A stretch of DNA of 64,000 nucleotides from Paraburkholderia caballeronis (lineage in GTDB: Bacteria; Pseudomonadota; Gammaproteobacteria; Burkholderiales; Burkholderiaceae). Location: NCBI RefSeq assembly GCF_900104845.1, contig NZ_FNSR01000001.1, positions 3,644,916-3,708,915 of the forward strand, given 5' to 3'. Shown here piece by piece: positions 37,324 through 46,596 of this stretch. Position 1 is the first letter of the stretch; the number at the start of each line of letters is the position of its first letter. The translations under genes and the position numbers were made by a program. Under the pieces are notes generated by a model that saw nothing but the letters and a program-made list of their open reading frames with translations, did not search any database and was not told where the DNA came from.

Positions 37324-38415
37324 ATGGGGACAACCATCCGCGACGTCGCGCGGGCGGCCAGCGTGTCGATCGGCACCGTGTCGCGCGCGCTGAAAAACCA
37401 GCCGGGCCTGTCCGACGCGACGCGCCAGCGCATCGTCGAGGTCGCGCGCTCGCTCGGCTACGACCCCGCGCAATTGCGTCCGCGCATCCGGCGTCTGACG
37501 TTCCTGCTGCATCGGCAACACAACAACTTCGCGGCCAGTCCATTCTTCTCGCATGTGCTGCACGGCGTCGAGGACGCGTGTCGCGAGCATGCGATCGCGC
37601 CCGCGCTGCTCACCGCCGGCCCCGCCGACGACCTCGTGCAGCAACTGCGCGTGCACGCGCCGGATGCGATCGCAGTCGCCGGTTTCGTCGAGCCGGAAAC
37701 GCTCGCCGCGCTCGTCGCGCTCGAACGCCCGCTCGTGCTGATCGACCTGTGGGCGCCGGGCCTGCGCTCGGTGAACATCGACAACGCGGCCGGCGCGGCG
37801 CTCGCGATGCGCCATCTGTTCGATCTCGGCCGCACGCGCGTCGCGTTCATCGGCGGGTCGCTCGCGCACTTCAGCATCGCGCAGCGCGCGTTCGGCTACC
37901 GGCGCGCGTTCTTCGAGGCCGGCCTGCTGTTCGATCCTTCGCTCGAAGTGACGATCGACGGCGGCCTCGATCCGGACACCGGCGCGGCGCTCGCGATGCG
38001 GCGGCTGCTCGACGCGACGCACGGCGCGCCGCCCGAGGCGGTGTTCGCGTACAACGACGCGGCCGCGCTCGCGGCGATGCGGGTGTGCATCGCGCGCGGG
38101 CTGCGCGTGCCCGAGGACATCGCGATCATCGGCTTCGACGACATTCCGGGGGCTGCGCACGCGTCGCCGCCGCTGTCGACGATCGCGGTCGACAAGGAGG
38201 CGCTCGGCCGGCGCGGCGTCGAACTGCTGCTCGAAGAAACGCCCGCCGCGACCGAACTCTGCCTGCCGGTGCAACTCGTCGCGCGCGCCAGCACACTGCC
38301 CGCGACCCCGACCACGACCACGAACGCCAACCCCGCCCTCACCGACATCCGGACCGCCGCGACCGTCGCGGAGTCCGTCCACCGACGTTTCGATGACGCC
38401 ATGAGAAAGCCATGA
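37324..38415 (+). CDS. LacI family transcriptional regulator
   Basis: About 363 residues: helix-turn-helix and hinge at the N-terminus (TTIRDVARAASVSIGTVSRALKNQPGLSDATRQRI), then a sugar-binding periplasmic-protein-like domain (FNDA-type YNDAAALAAM, IIGFDDIPGA). The start at 37324 is preferred over 37270 because a promoter -10 covers the earlier ATG. Its stop overlaps the ATG of the isomerase gene, so it is the first gene of the sugar operon and likely regulates it. Confidence 0.9.
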   Translation: MGTTIRDVARAASVSIGTVSRALKNQPGLSDATRQRIVEVARSLGYDPAQLRPRIRRLTFLLHRQHNNFAASPFFSHVLHGVEDACREHAIAPALLTAGPADDLVQQLRVHAPDAIAVAGFVEPETLAALVALERPLVLIDLWAPGLRSVNIDNAAGAALAMRHLFDLGRTRVAFIGGSLAHFSIAQRAFGYRRAFFEAGLLFDPSLEVTIDGGLDPDTGAALAMRRLLDATHGAPPEAVFAYNDAAALAAMRVCIARGLRVPEDIAIIGFDDIPGAAHASPPLSTIAVDKEALGRRGVELLLEETPAATELCLPVQLVARASTLPATPTTTTNANPALTDIRTAATVAESVHRRFDDAMRKP

Positions 38416-39767
38416 CGAAGCCAACCGATTCCGCCTCCGCCGCCATCGCCCATCCCGATCCGCATGCGCATCCTGACGCCGCGCCGCCGGTCGCGAGCTT
38501 CCGGGACCGCGGGTTCCTGCTGTCGCATGTGCAGGACACGCTGCGCTTCTACGCGCCGAACGTGCTCGACCCGAGCGGCGGTTTTCATCATTACTTCCGC
38601 GACGACGGCTCGGTCTACAACGCGACCTCGCGGCACCTCGTCAGCACTTGCCGCTTCGTCTTCAATTACGCGATGGCGTATCGCGAGTTCGGCGATCCGC
38701 AGTATCTGGAGTACGCGCGCCACGGCCTGCAGTTCCTGCACGACGGCCACTGGGACCCGCAGCGGCAGGGCTACGACTGGGAGATCGACTGGCGCGACGG
38801 CAAGAAGCGCACGCTCGACGGCACCCGCCACTGCTACGGCCTGGCGTTCGTGCTGCTCGCGTACTCGCACGCGGCGATGGCCGGCATCGACGAAGCGCGC
38901 CCGATGATCGCCGCGACGTTCGAACTGATGGAGCATCGCTTCTGGGACCGCGCGGCCGGCCTGTACGCGGACGAGGCGACGCCCGACTGGATCGTGTCGA
39001 GCTATCGCGGCCAGAACGCGAACATGCACACGACCGAGGCGCTGCTCGCCGCGTACGAGGCGACCGGCCATCTGGTTTATCTGGACCGCGCGGAGCGCGT
39101 CGCGTCGAACCTCACGCTGCGCCAGGCGAAGCTGTCAGACGGACTCGTGTGGGAGCACTTTCACGCGGACTGGTCGGTGGACTGGCACTACAACGAAGAG
39201 GACAGTTCGAACATCTTCCGGCCGTGGGGTTTCCAGCCCGGCCATCAGACCGAATGGGCAAAGCTGCTGCTGATCCTCGAACGCCACCGTCCGCTGCCGT
39301 GGCTGCTGCCGCGCGCAATCGAGCTGTTCGACGCGGCGATGGCGCGCGCATGGGACAACGACCACGGCGGCCTCTATTACGGCTTCGGCCCGGACGGCAC
39401 CGTCTGCGATCACGACAAGTATTTCTGGGTGCAGGCGGAAACGCTCGCGACCGCCGCGCTGCTCGGCAGGCGCACCGGCAACGAACGCTTCTGGGACTGG
39501 TACGACGAGATCTGGCGTTATAGCTGGACGCACTTCGTCGATCACCGCTACGGCGCCTGGTATCGCATCCTCACCTGCGACAACCGCAAGTACAGCGACG
39601 AGAAAAGCCCCGCCGGCAAGACCGACTACCACACGATGGGCGCGTGCTACGAAACGCTGAACGCGCTGCCCGGTCGCGGCATGGCGCCGCCGGTCGGCCT
39701 GAGCGCCGGCTTCGCGCGCGGCCACGGCGACGACCGCCGCAACGAACAGCAAGGAGCCGCGCAATGA
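38412..39767 (+). CDS. AGE family epimerase/isomerase (mannose isomerase-like)
   Basis: 451 residues with the (alpha/alpha)6 barrel of N-acetylglucosamine 2-epimerases and YihS-type aldose-ketose isomerases. SRHLVSTCRFVFNYA, NANMHTTEALLAAYEATG, GFQPGHQTEWAKLLL and the late DYHTMGACYET hold the catalytic histidines. Followed at once by a PfkB sugar kinase, the likely job is mannose (or lyxose) to a ketose, which is then phosphorylated. Its ATG overlaps the regulator stop and its stop overlaps the kinase ATG. Confidence 0.88.
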   Translation: MTKPTDSASAAIAHPDPHAHPDAAPPVASFRDRGFLLSHVQDTLRFYAPNVLDPSGGFHHYFRDDGSVYNATSRHLVSTCRFVFNYAMAYREFGDPQYLEYARHGLQFLHDGHWDPQRQGYDWEIDWRDGKKRTLDGTRHCYGLAFVLLAYSHAAMAGIDEARPMIAATFELMEHRFWDRAAGLYADEATPDWIVSSYRGQNANMHTTEALLAAYEATGHLVYLDRAERVASNLTLRQAKLSDGLVWEHFHADWSVDWHYNEEDSSNIFRPWGFQPGHQTEWAKLLLILERHRPLPWLLPRAIELFDAAMARAWDNDHGGLYYGFGPDGTVCDHDKYFWVQAETLATAALLGRRTGNERFWDWYDEIWRYSWTHFVDHRYGAWYRILTCDNRKYSDEKSPAGKTDYHTMGACYETLNALPGRGMAPPVGLSAGFARGHGDDRRNEQQGAAQ

Positions 39768-40711
39768 GCGTCTGCAACACCGGACCCGACTTCTCCTCCG
39801 GCTTTCCGGCGTTCGTGTCGGCGGGCGACATCCTCACCGACCTCGTGCGCTCGCCGGACCCGTCCGCCGGCTCGCACTGGCTCGCGCATCCTGGCGGCGC
39901 GGGCTGGAACGTCGCGCGCGCGGTCGCGCGGCTCGGCGTGCCGACCGCGTGCGCGGGCGCGCTCGGCACCGACTGCTTCTCCGACGAACTGTGGAACGCG
40001 AGCGTCGCGGCCGGCCTCGACATGCGCTTCATGCAGCGCGTCGAGCGGCCGCCGCTGCTCGCGATCGTGCATCAGACGCATCCGCCCGCGTACTTCTTCA
40101 TGGGCGAGAACAGCGCGGACCTCGGGTTCGATCCGGCGCGGCTGCCCGACGGCTGGCGCGCTCACGCGAAGTGGGCGCACTTCGGCTGCATCAGCCTCGT
40201 GCGCCAGCCGCTCGGCGAAACGCTCGCGACACTCGCGGCCGAACTGCGCGAAGCCGGCGTGAAGATCAGCTTCGATCCGAACTACCGCAACCTGATGGCG
40301 CACGGCTACGAGCCGACGCTGCGCCGGATGGCGGCGCTCGCCGATCTGATCAAGGTGTCCGACGAGGATCTGCGGCTGCTGTTCGCCGGTCGCGACGAAA
40401 CGGCCGCGATCGCGGAGCTGCGCGCGCTGAACCCGAACGCGACCGTACTGGTGACGCGCGGCCCGCAGCACGCGACGCTCTTCGCCGGCGACGACGTGAT
40501 CGAGGCGACGCCGCCGCGCGTCGAGGTCGCGGACACGGTCGGCGCCGGCGACGCGTCGATCGGCGGTCTGCTGTTCAGCCTGATGAGCGCGCCGCAACGC
40601 GACTGGCGTCGGCATCTCGCGTTCGCGCTCGCGGCCGGCGCGGCCGCGTGCCGGCGCTCGGGCGCGCATTCGCCGTCGCTCGACGAGGTCGTCGCGCTGC
40701 TCGAAGGCTGA
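39764..40711 (+). CDS. PfkB family carbohydrate kinase (fructokinase-like)
   Basis: 315 residues of the ribokinase/PfkB fold. The first signature lies around PGGAGWNVARAVARLGVPTACAGALG and the second is DTVGAGDASIGG, with catalytic Asp263; SFDPNYR is the middle motif. Position after an AGE isomerase points to a ketohexose such as fructose as substrate. The ATG overlaps the isomerase stop (ATGA), giving a translationally coupled three-gene operon. Confidence 0.92.
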   Translation: MSVCNTGPDFSSGFPAFVSAGDILTDLVRSPDPSAGSHWLAHPGGAGWNVARAVARLGVPTACAGALGTDCFSDELWNASVAAGLDMRFMQRVERPPLLAIVHQTHPPAYFFMGENSADLGFDPARLPDGWRAHAKWAHFGCISLVRQPLGETLATLAAELREAGVKISFDPNYRNLMAHGYEPTLRRMAALADLIKVSDEDLRLLFAGRDETAAIAELRALNPNATVLVTRGPQHATLFAGDDVIEATPPRVEVADTVGAGDASIGGLLFSLMSAPQRDWRRHLAFALAAGAAACRRSGAHSPSLDEVVALLEG

Positions 40712-40781
40712 TCCGGCATGCCGCCTGCCGCCGCGCAGGCGACGTGCTAGGATGGAATCTCCTTCCATCGGGAGCGGCATT

Positions 40782-41003
40782 ATGGAAGACGTCACCTACA
40801 CCAAAGGGATCTACACCGCCGTCGCGACGGTACGCGACGCGGACGGCGGGCAGTATCAGGGTCTGGTCTCTCTGGCGCGCGACGACGGCGAGGCGCCCGA
40901 AAACTCGGTGTACGAAGTGGACACCCTGTCGGGTACGCCGGAAGAAGCTCTGGAAGAAGCCAAGGCGCTCGCGCACCGGATCCTTGGCGAACTCGAACTC
41001 TAG
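40782..41003 (+). CDS. small acidic protein of unknown function
   Basis: 73 residues: MEDVTYTKGIYTAVATVRDADGG, then a beta-rich middle and a C-terminal helix (SGTPEEALEEAKALAHRILGEL). GGGAG lies 8 nt before the ATG. No known domain recognised. The next small gene has a similar size and order of strands and helix, so both may share a fold. It is 70 nt behind the kinase, possibly in the same transcript. Confidence 0.7.
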   Translation: MEDVTYTKGIYTAVATVRDADGGQYQGLVSLARDDGEAPENSVYEVDTLSGTPEEALEEAKALAHRILGELEL

Positions 41004-41082
41004 GATGCCGGCGGCGCGCAATGCGCCGTCCGCATGACGTTCGGAGTCCGGACGCCGCTGCCGGCTCCGGCCGGAGGCGATC

Positions 41083-41328
41083 ATGGCCGAGCAGTTGTTC
41101 CTCTACGGCGTCTTTGCGATCCATGTGCGTCCGCTCGAACTGCAGGGCGCGCGCTGGGACGCCGAATATCAGATCACCCATCGCGACCAGCCCGTGCAGC
41201 CGTGGACGACGGTCGGCGGCCACGCGGGTTTCGACACCGCCGCGAAGGCCGTCGACGCCGCGCATCGCCAGGCGATCGCCGACATCGAGCACGGCGCGGG
41301 CATCCCGAAGCCTCACACCTTTCCGTGA
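41083..41328 (+). CDS. small protein of unknown function
   Basis: 81 residues: AEQLFLYGVFAIHVRPLELQGARWDAEYQITH as beta strands, then a C-terminal helix (FDTAAKAVDAAHRQAIADIEHG). GGAGG lies 8 nt before the ATG. Pattern and length resemble the small gene just upstream (YTKGIYTAVATVR against FLYGVFAIHVRP). It could be a small regulatory or cofactor-binding protein; nothing more can be said. Confidence 0.65.
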   Translation: MAEQLFLYGVFAIHVRPLELQGARWDAEYQITHRDQPVQPWTTVGGHAGFDTAAKAVDAAHRQAIADIEHGAGIPKPHTFP

Positions 41329-41501
41329 AGACGATCCCGTGATGTCGAGCGGGTGCGGCTAAATATCACTCAAAAATCGGGGTGGCCGCGTGAACCTTCG
41401 CGCGCCGGCCGCGAATGCGGAGCAAGTTAGCAAAAACATTCCGTTACTGGCGCGAAAAAATAGAGTCTCTTTCCGCGTGCGTCCGCCGATGCGCGCGGAC
41501 A

Positions 41502-41507
41502 TATAAC
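41502..41507 (+). promoter_or_regulatory. possible -10 element before the ferredoxin oxidoreductase gene
   Basis: TATAAC lies about 120 nt upstream of the ATG at 41627, with a poor -35. The whole gap 41329-41626 is non-coding and holds this element and the repeats that follow it. Confidence 0.3.
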
Positions 41508-41543
41508 AGCAACCATCCTGGATGGGATTTGGGTCAGGGCCGA

Positions 41544-41609
41544 AGCGCTTAACTCCGATCGACCGCTTTGCATGGGATCGGAGTAAGCGCTAAAGCGCTA
41601 ACTCCGACC
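41544..41609. repeat. three copies of an AGCGCT(T)AACTCCGA element in the ior leader
   Basis: AGCGCTTAACTCCGATC at 41544-41560 (plus), its near reverse complement GATCGGAGTAAGCGCT at 41576-41591, and AGCGCTAACTCCGACC at 41594-41609 (plus). The first two can pair as a hairpin, or the second and third can, so the RNA leader has two mutually exclusive stems just ahead of the start codon at 41627. Confidence 0.75.
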
Positions 41610-41626
41610 GACAACGGAGACTCTAC

Positions 41627-44600
41627 ATGACCGCGCGCCCCGCGTTCGGCAACACCCCCGCCCTGTCCGACTACCGGCTCACCGACAACCTGACCGCCAC
41701 GCGCGGCCGCATCTTCCTGACCGGCACCCAGGCACTGGTGCGCCTCGCGCTGATGCAGCACGCGGCCGATCACGCCCGCGGCCTCAACACGGCCGGCTTC
41801 ATCAGCGGTTATCGCGGCTCGCCGCTCGGAATGGTCGACCAGCAGGTGTGGAAGGCAAAAAAACTGCTCGACGCAGCCGGCGTGCGTTTCCTCCCGGCGA
41901 TCAACGAGGAACTCGGCGGCACCGCGGTGCTCGGCACGCAGCGGGTCGAAGCGGACGCCGAACGCACCGTCGATGGCGTCTACGCGATGTGGTACGGCAA
42001 GGGGCCGGGCGTCGATCGCGCCGGCGACGCGCTGAAGCACGGCAACGCATACGGCTCGTCGCCGCACGGCGGCGTGCTCGTCGTCGCGGGCGACGATCAC
42101 GGCTGCGTGTCGTCGTCGATGCCGCATCAGAGCGACTTCACGATGATGTCGTGGCAGATGCCGGTCGTGAATCCGTCGAACATCGCGGACATGCTCGAAT
42201 TCGGGCTGTACGGCTGGGCCCTGTCGCGCTTCTCCGGCGCGTGGGTCGGCTTCAAGGCGATCTCGGAAACGGTCGAGTCCGGCTCGACCGTCGATCTCGA
42301 CGCGCTGACGACCGACTGGCGCGCGCCGGAAGGCTACGCCGCGCCGGCCGGCGGCCTGCACAACCGCTGGCCCGACCTGCCGAGCCTGACGATCGAGGCG
42401 CGGCTCGCGGCCAAGCTCGACGCGGTGCGCCACTTCGCGCGCACCAACAGCATCGACCGCTGGATCGCGCCGAGCCCGCATGCGAACGTCGGCATCGTCA
42501 CGTGCGGGAAAGCGCATCTCGACCTGATGGAGGCGTTGCGCCGCCTCGGCCTGACGGTCGCCGATCTCGACCAGGCCGGCGTGCGGATCTACAAGGTCGG
42601 CCTGTCGTTTCCGCTGGAGATGACGCGCATCGACACGTTCGTCGAAGGCCTCGCCGACGTGCTCGTGATCGAGGAAAAAGGCCCGGTCATCGAGCAGCAG
42701 ATCAAGGACTATCTGTACAACCGCCGCGACAGCGCGCGCCCGACGATCACCGGCAAGCACGCGGACGACGGCGCGCCACGGCTGCCGGCGCTCGGCGAAC
42801 TGCGGCCGTCGCGGATCCTGCCGGTGTTCGCCGCGTGGCTCGCGCAGCACAAGCCGCAGCTGGACCGGCGCGAACGCGTCGTCGATCTGGTCGCGCCGCA
42901 GATCCTGTCGAACGACGCGGACGGCGTGCGCCGCACCCCGTACTTCTGCTCGGGCTGCCCGCACAACACGTCGACGAAGGTGCCCGAAGGCTCGATCGCG
43001 CAAGCGGGCATCGGCTGCCACTTCATGGCGTCGTGGATGGAGCGCGACACGACCGGCCTGATCCAGATGGGCGGCGAAGGCGTCGACTGGGCCGCGCATT
43101 CGATGTTCACGAATACGCCCCACGTGTTCCAGAACCTCGGTGACGGCACCTACTTCCATTCGGGCATCCTCGCGATCCGCCAGGCCGTCGCCGCCAAGGC
43201 GAACATCACGTACAAGATCCTCTACAACGACGCGGTCGCGATGACCGGCGGGCAGCCGGTGGACGGCAGCATCTCGGTGCCGCAGATCGCGCGGCAGGTC
43301 GAGGCCGAAGGCGTGTCGCGCTTCGTCGTCGTCAGCGACGAACCCGAGAAGTACGACGGCCATCACACCCTGTTCCCGAAAGGCACGACGTTCCATCATC
43401 GCGGCGAACTCGATACGGTGCAGCGCGAACTGCGCGACACGGCGGGCGTCACGGTGCTGATCTACGACCAGACCTGCGCGGCCGAGAAGCGCCGTCGCCG
43501 CAAGAAGGGCGAGTTCCCCGACCCGGACAAGCGGCTCTTCATCAACGAGGCCGTCTGCGAAGGCTGCGGCGACTGCGGCGTGCAGTCGAACTGCCTGTCG
43601 GTCGAGCCGGTCGAGACGGAACTGGGCCGCAAGCGCCGCATCGACCAGTCGTCGTGCAACAAGGACTACTCGTGCGTGAACGGCTTCTGCCCGAGCTTCG
43701 TGACGATCGAAGGCGGCAAGCTGAAAAAGACGGCCGGCGTTGCATTCGATCCGCAGGCGCTGGCCGCACGCATCGCCGCGCTGCCGATGCCCGACGCGCA
43801 TCTGGACGACGCGCCGTACGACATCCTCGTGACCGGCGTGGGCGGCACCGGCGTCGTGACGGTCGGCGCGCTGATCAGCATGGCCGCGCACCTGGAAGGC
43901 AAGAGCGCGTCGGTGCTCGACTTCATGGGCTTCGCGCAGAAAGGCGGCTCGGTGCTGTCGTTCGTGCGCTTCGCGGCGCGCGACGCGTGGCTGAACCAGG
44001 TGCGCATCGACACGCAGCAGGCGGACCTGCTGCTCGCATGCGACATGGTCGTCGGCGCGAGCGCGGACGCGTTGCAGACGGTGCGCCACGACCGCACGCG
44101 GATCGTCGTGAACACGCATGCGATTCCGAACGCGTCGTTCGTGCAGAACCCGGACGCGAACCTGCACGCGGACGCGCTGCTCGCGAAGATGCGCCACGCG
44201 GCGACCGGCGGCGCGGCCTCGATCGGCGCGCGCGATCCGCTGTCGACCTGCGATGCGCAGGCGCTCGCGAGCCGCTTCCTCGGCGACACGATCGGCGCGA
44301 ACATCGTGATGCTCGGCTTCGCGTGGCAACTCGGCCTCGTGCCGGTGTCGCTCGCGGCGCTCACGCGCGCGATCGAGCTGAACAACGTCGCGGTGCAGGC
44401 GAACCTGCTCGCGTTCTCGATCGGCCGGCTCGCGGCCGGCGATCCTGCGGCGCTCGAAGCACCGGCACAGGCAGCGTTGGAGCACGCGCCCGCGACGTCG
44501 CTCGACGACCTGATCGCGGACCGCGAAGCGCGGCTCGTCGCATACGGCGGCGCGCGTTACGCGGCGCGCTACCGTGCGCTCGTCGACGCGGCGCGCAGCG

Positions 44601-45223
44601 CGGATACGACGCCGGACCACGCGATCGCGCGCGCGGTCGCGACGACGTTCTACCGGCTGCTGGCGGTGAAGGACGAATACGAAGTCGCGCGGCTGCATAC
44701 GGCCCCGGCGTTCCGCGCGGCGCTCGAAGCGCAGTTCGACGGCGTCGCGGGCCGCGACTTCCGCGTGAAGTTCAACCTCGCGCCGCCGCTGATCGCGCGC
44801 GGCAAACACGGGACCGCGCCGCGCAAGATGCAGTTCGGCCAGTGGCTGTGGTCCGCGCTCGGGGTGCTCGCGAAAGGACGCGGACTGCGCGGCACGCGGC
44901 TCGATCCGTTCGGCCAGACGCTCGAACGGAAGATGGAACGCGCGCTCGCGGACGACTACGAAGCGACGCTGCGAGACGCGCTGGCCCACGTCGATGCGGC
45001 CAATGCCGAGGACGTCGCGAAGCTCGCGGCGCTGCATCAGCGCGTGCGCGGCTACGGTCATGTGAAGGTCGCGAATCTGGCGTCGGTGAAGCGCACCGAG
45101 CGCGAACTCGCCAGCCGCCTCGGCATCGACGCGCGGACCAGCGGGCCGGTCCAGCAGACGCTCGACGCGTTCAAGGGCGTGGGCGCGCTGCGCGGGATTC
45201 CGGTCGTCGTCGCGAAGCCGTAA
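41627..45223 (+). CDS. indolepyruvate ferredoxin oxidoreductase, fused large form
   Basis: 1198 residues joining what archaea encode as IorA and IorB. The N-terminal and central parts hold the thiamine-diphosphate domains (FISGYRGSPLGMVD, FCSGCPHNTSTKVPEG, IGCHFMASWM). A 4Fe-4S region follows: CEGCGDCGVQSNC from Cys644 and CNKDYSCVNGFCPSF. The gamma-type domain begins near 725 (DILVTGVGGTGVVTVGALI). It decarboxylates arylpyruvates (from aromatic amino acids) to acyl-CoA with reduction of ferredoxin. A repeat-bearing leader precedes it. Confidence 0.94.
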   Translation: MTARPAFGNTPALSDYRLTDNLTATRGRIFLTGTQALVRLALMQHAADHARGLNTAGFISGYRGSPLGMVDQQVWKAKKLLDAAGVRFLPAINEELGGTAVLGTQRVEADAERTVDGVYAMWYGKGPGVDRAGDALKHGNAYGSSPHGGVLVVAGDDHGCVSSSMPHQSDFTMMSWQMPVVNPSNIADMLEFGLYGWALSRFSGAWVGFKAISETVESGSTVDLDALTTDWRAPEGYAAPAGGLHNRWPDLPSLTIEARLAAKLDAVRHFARTNSIDRWIAPSPHANVGIVTCGKAHLDLMEALRRLGLTVADLDQAGVRIYKVGLSFPLEMTRIDTFVEGLADVLVIEEKGPVIEQQIKDYLYNRRDSARPTITGKHADDGAPRLPALGELRPSRILPVFAAWLAQHKPQLDRRERVVDLVAPQILSNDADGVRRTPYFCSGCPHNTSTKVPEGSIAQAGIGCHFMASWMERDTTGLIQMGGEGVDWAAHSMFTNTPHVFQNLGDGTYFHSGILAIRQAVAAKANITYKILYNDAVAMTGGQPVDGSISVPQIARQVEAEGVSRFVVVSDEPEKYDGHHTLFPKGTTFHHRGELDTVQRELRDTAGVTVLIYDQTCAAEKRRRRKKGEFPDPDKRLFINEAVCEGCGDCGVQSNCLSVEPVETELGRKRRIDQSSCNKDYSCVNGFCPSFVTIEGGKLKKTAGVAFDPQALAARIAALPMPDAHLDDAPYDILVTGVGGTGVVTVGALISMAAHLEGKSASVLDFMGFAQKGGSVLSFVRFAARDAWLNQVRIDTQQADLLLACDMVVGASADALQTVRHDRTRIVVNTHAIPNASFVQNPDANLHADALLAKMRHAATGGAASIGARDPLSTCDAQALASRFLGDTIGANIVMLGFAWQLGLVPVSLAALTRAIELNNVAVQANLLAFSIGRLAAGDPAALEAPAQAALEHAPATSLDDLIADREARLVAYGGARYAARYRALVDAARSADTTPDHAIARAVATTFYRLLAVKDEYEVARLHTAPAFRAALEAQFDGVAGRDFRVKFNLAPPLIARGKHGTAPRKMQFGQWLWSALGVLAKGRGLRGTRLDPFGQTLERKMERALADDYEATLRDALAHVDAANAEDVAKLAALHQRVRGYGHVKVANLASVKRTERELASRLGIDARTSGPVQQTLDAFKGVGALRGIPVVVAKP

Positions 45224-45241
45224 CCGGAAACGCGAAGCCGC

Positions 45242-45290
45242 GGCGCGCGTGGGCGGCCCTTGCCGCGCACGCGCGCCGTTTCGTTTTGTT
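45242..45290 (+). terminator. terminator after the ferredoxin oxidoreductase gene
   Basis: Stem GGCGCGCGTG (45242-45251) with CACGCGCGCC (45268-45277), an inner GCGG/CCGC stem, then GTTTCGTTTTGTT. It lies between two convergent genes. Confidence 0.75.
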
Positions 45291-45318
45291 CCGCGAAGTC
45301 AGTCCGGCCGGCTGGCGC

Positions 45319-46596
45319 TCACGACGGTTCGTCCGACAGCCAGTCGATGTCGCCGCACAGCACGCACAGGCGCTCGCCGATCTGCACGGCCATCGACAGC
45401 GTCACGCACGGCAGCGCCTCGTTGATCGACAGATAAGGGGCGGTCGCGTGCACGTGGCCCGGCACGCCGAGCGCGGCGCGGAAGTAAGGACGACGCAGCC
45501 AGTTCGCGCCCTGCGCGTCGTCGAGCGGCAGAAAACGCGCGTCGTTCTGCGCGCGATCGACGCGCAGCACCACGTTGCGGCCCATCTGCCGGCCGTTCGA
45601 ATCGAGCAGGAAACAGCGCGCCGCCTGGTCGAGCCCGAGGAAATTCCAGCACACCTCTTCGAGCGCCTCGCCGGCCGCGAGCCGCTCCGCCGCGCGCTCG
45701 AACGCGCGGATGTACGGCGCGAGCCGGCTCGCGGTGCGCCGCTCGTGCGCTTCGGTCTGCTCGCGATAACGCTCGGTCGCCTCGGCGATCACCGCCTGCG
45801 CGTGCGGCGCGTCGGTCACGCCCGGATGCGGCCGCCCGAAGAAAAAGCCCTGCACGAAGTCCGCGTTGCACGCGAGCGCGAGCTGCGCCTCGTGCTCGGT
45901 TTCGACGCCCTCGATCAGCACGAGCTTGCCCGCGTCGTGCAGCAGCGCGACGAGCGCCGGCAGCGTCGCGGCCATGTCCGCGCGATGCGCGGAGTGCAGC
46001 AGCATGATGCGGTCGAGCTTCACGATGTCCGGGTTCAGGTGCCACACGAGCCCGACGTCGACGTGGCCCGCGCCGAAGTCGTCGAGCGCGATCAGGAAGC
46101 CGCGCTCGCGGAACGACACCAGCGCCTGCGCAAGCTGGTCGAGATCGACGGCTGGGTCTTCCAGCACTTCGAGCACGACGCGACGCGGCGGCAGACCGAG
46201 CCGCTTGAGGTTCGCGAGCAGCGCGGCCGCGTGATACGGCTCGATCAGCGTGCCCGGATGGACGTTGAGGAACAGCCACTCGCGCTCCGCGCCGAGCAGC
46301 CGGAAGTTCTCCAGATGCAGTCCCTGCGCGAGCCGGTCGACGAGCAGCAGGTCGCCGACGCGCGCGGCGTCGCCGAACACGTCGAGCGGCGACACCGGCC
46401 GGTCGAGCGAGTCGTGCGCGCGCAAAAGCCCTTCGTAGCCGATCGCGCGCATGTGCGACAGGCTGAATACCGGCTGAAACACGCTCGTCAGCGTCAGCCC
46501 CCCGTGTTGCGCGCTATAGCGCTGCAGTCCCGACGTGACACTCAGATCGAAGCCGGGCGGGGCGACTGCGGTCCGTTCCTGTTGCACTGTGATCAT
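45319..46596 (-). CDS. EAL domain protein with C-terminal sensor-like domain
   Basis: 425 residues, no membrane segment. EAL domain at about 35-270: YEGLLR (Glu55, EGL variant), LNVHPGTL, LEVLEDPAVD, ALDDFGAGH, VKLDRIML, IEGVETEHE and QGFFFGRP. The last 150 residues form a Cache-like module (CFLLDSNGRQMGRNV, ANWLRRPYFRAALG, APYLSINEALPCVTLSMAV). It probably breaks down c-di-GMP under control of a small ligand. The start at 46596 has AGAGGA 5 nt upstream; an earlier ATG has none. Confidence 0.9.
   Translation of the reverse strand: MITVQQERTAVAPPGFDLSVTSGLQRYSAQHGGLTLTSVFQPVFSLSHMRAIGYEGLLRAHDSLDRPVSPLDVFGDAARVGDLLLVDRLAQGLHLENFRLLGAEREWLFLNVHPGTLIEPYHAAALLANLKRLGLPPRRVVLEVLEDPAVDLDQLAQALVSFRERGFLIALDDFGAGHVDVGLVWHLNPDIVKLDRIMLLHSAHRADMAATLPALVALLHDAGKLVLIEGVETEHEAQLALACNADFVQGFFFGRPHPGVTDAPHAQAVIAEATERYREQTEAHERRTASRLAPYIRAFERAAERLAAGEALEEVCWNFLGLDQAARCFLLDSNGRQMGRNVVLRVDRAQNDARFLPLDDAQGANWLRRPYFRAALGVPGHVHATAPYLSINEALPCVTLSMAVQIGERLCVLCGDIDWLSDEPS

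Noticed and set aside
41549..45061. An 1170-codon open frame on the minus strand across the ferredoxin oxidoreductase gene
   Set aside because: Same composition artefact; the plus-strand product has thiamine and iron-sulfur motifs, and this one has none.
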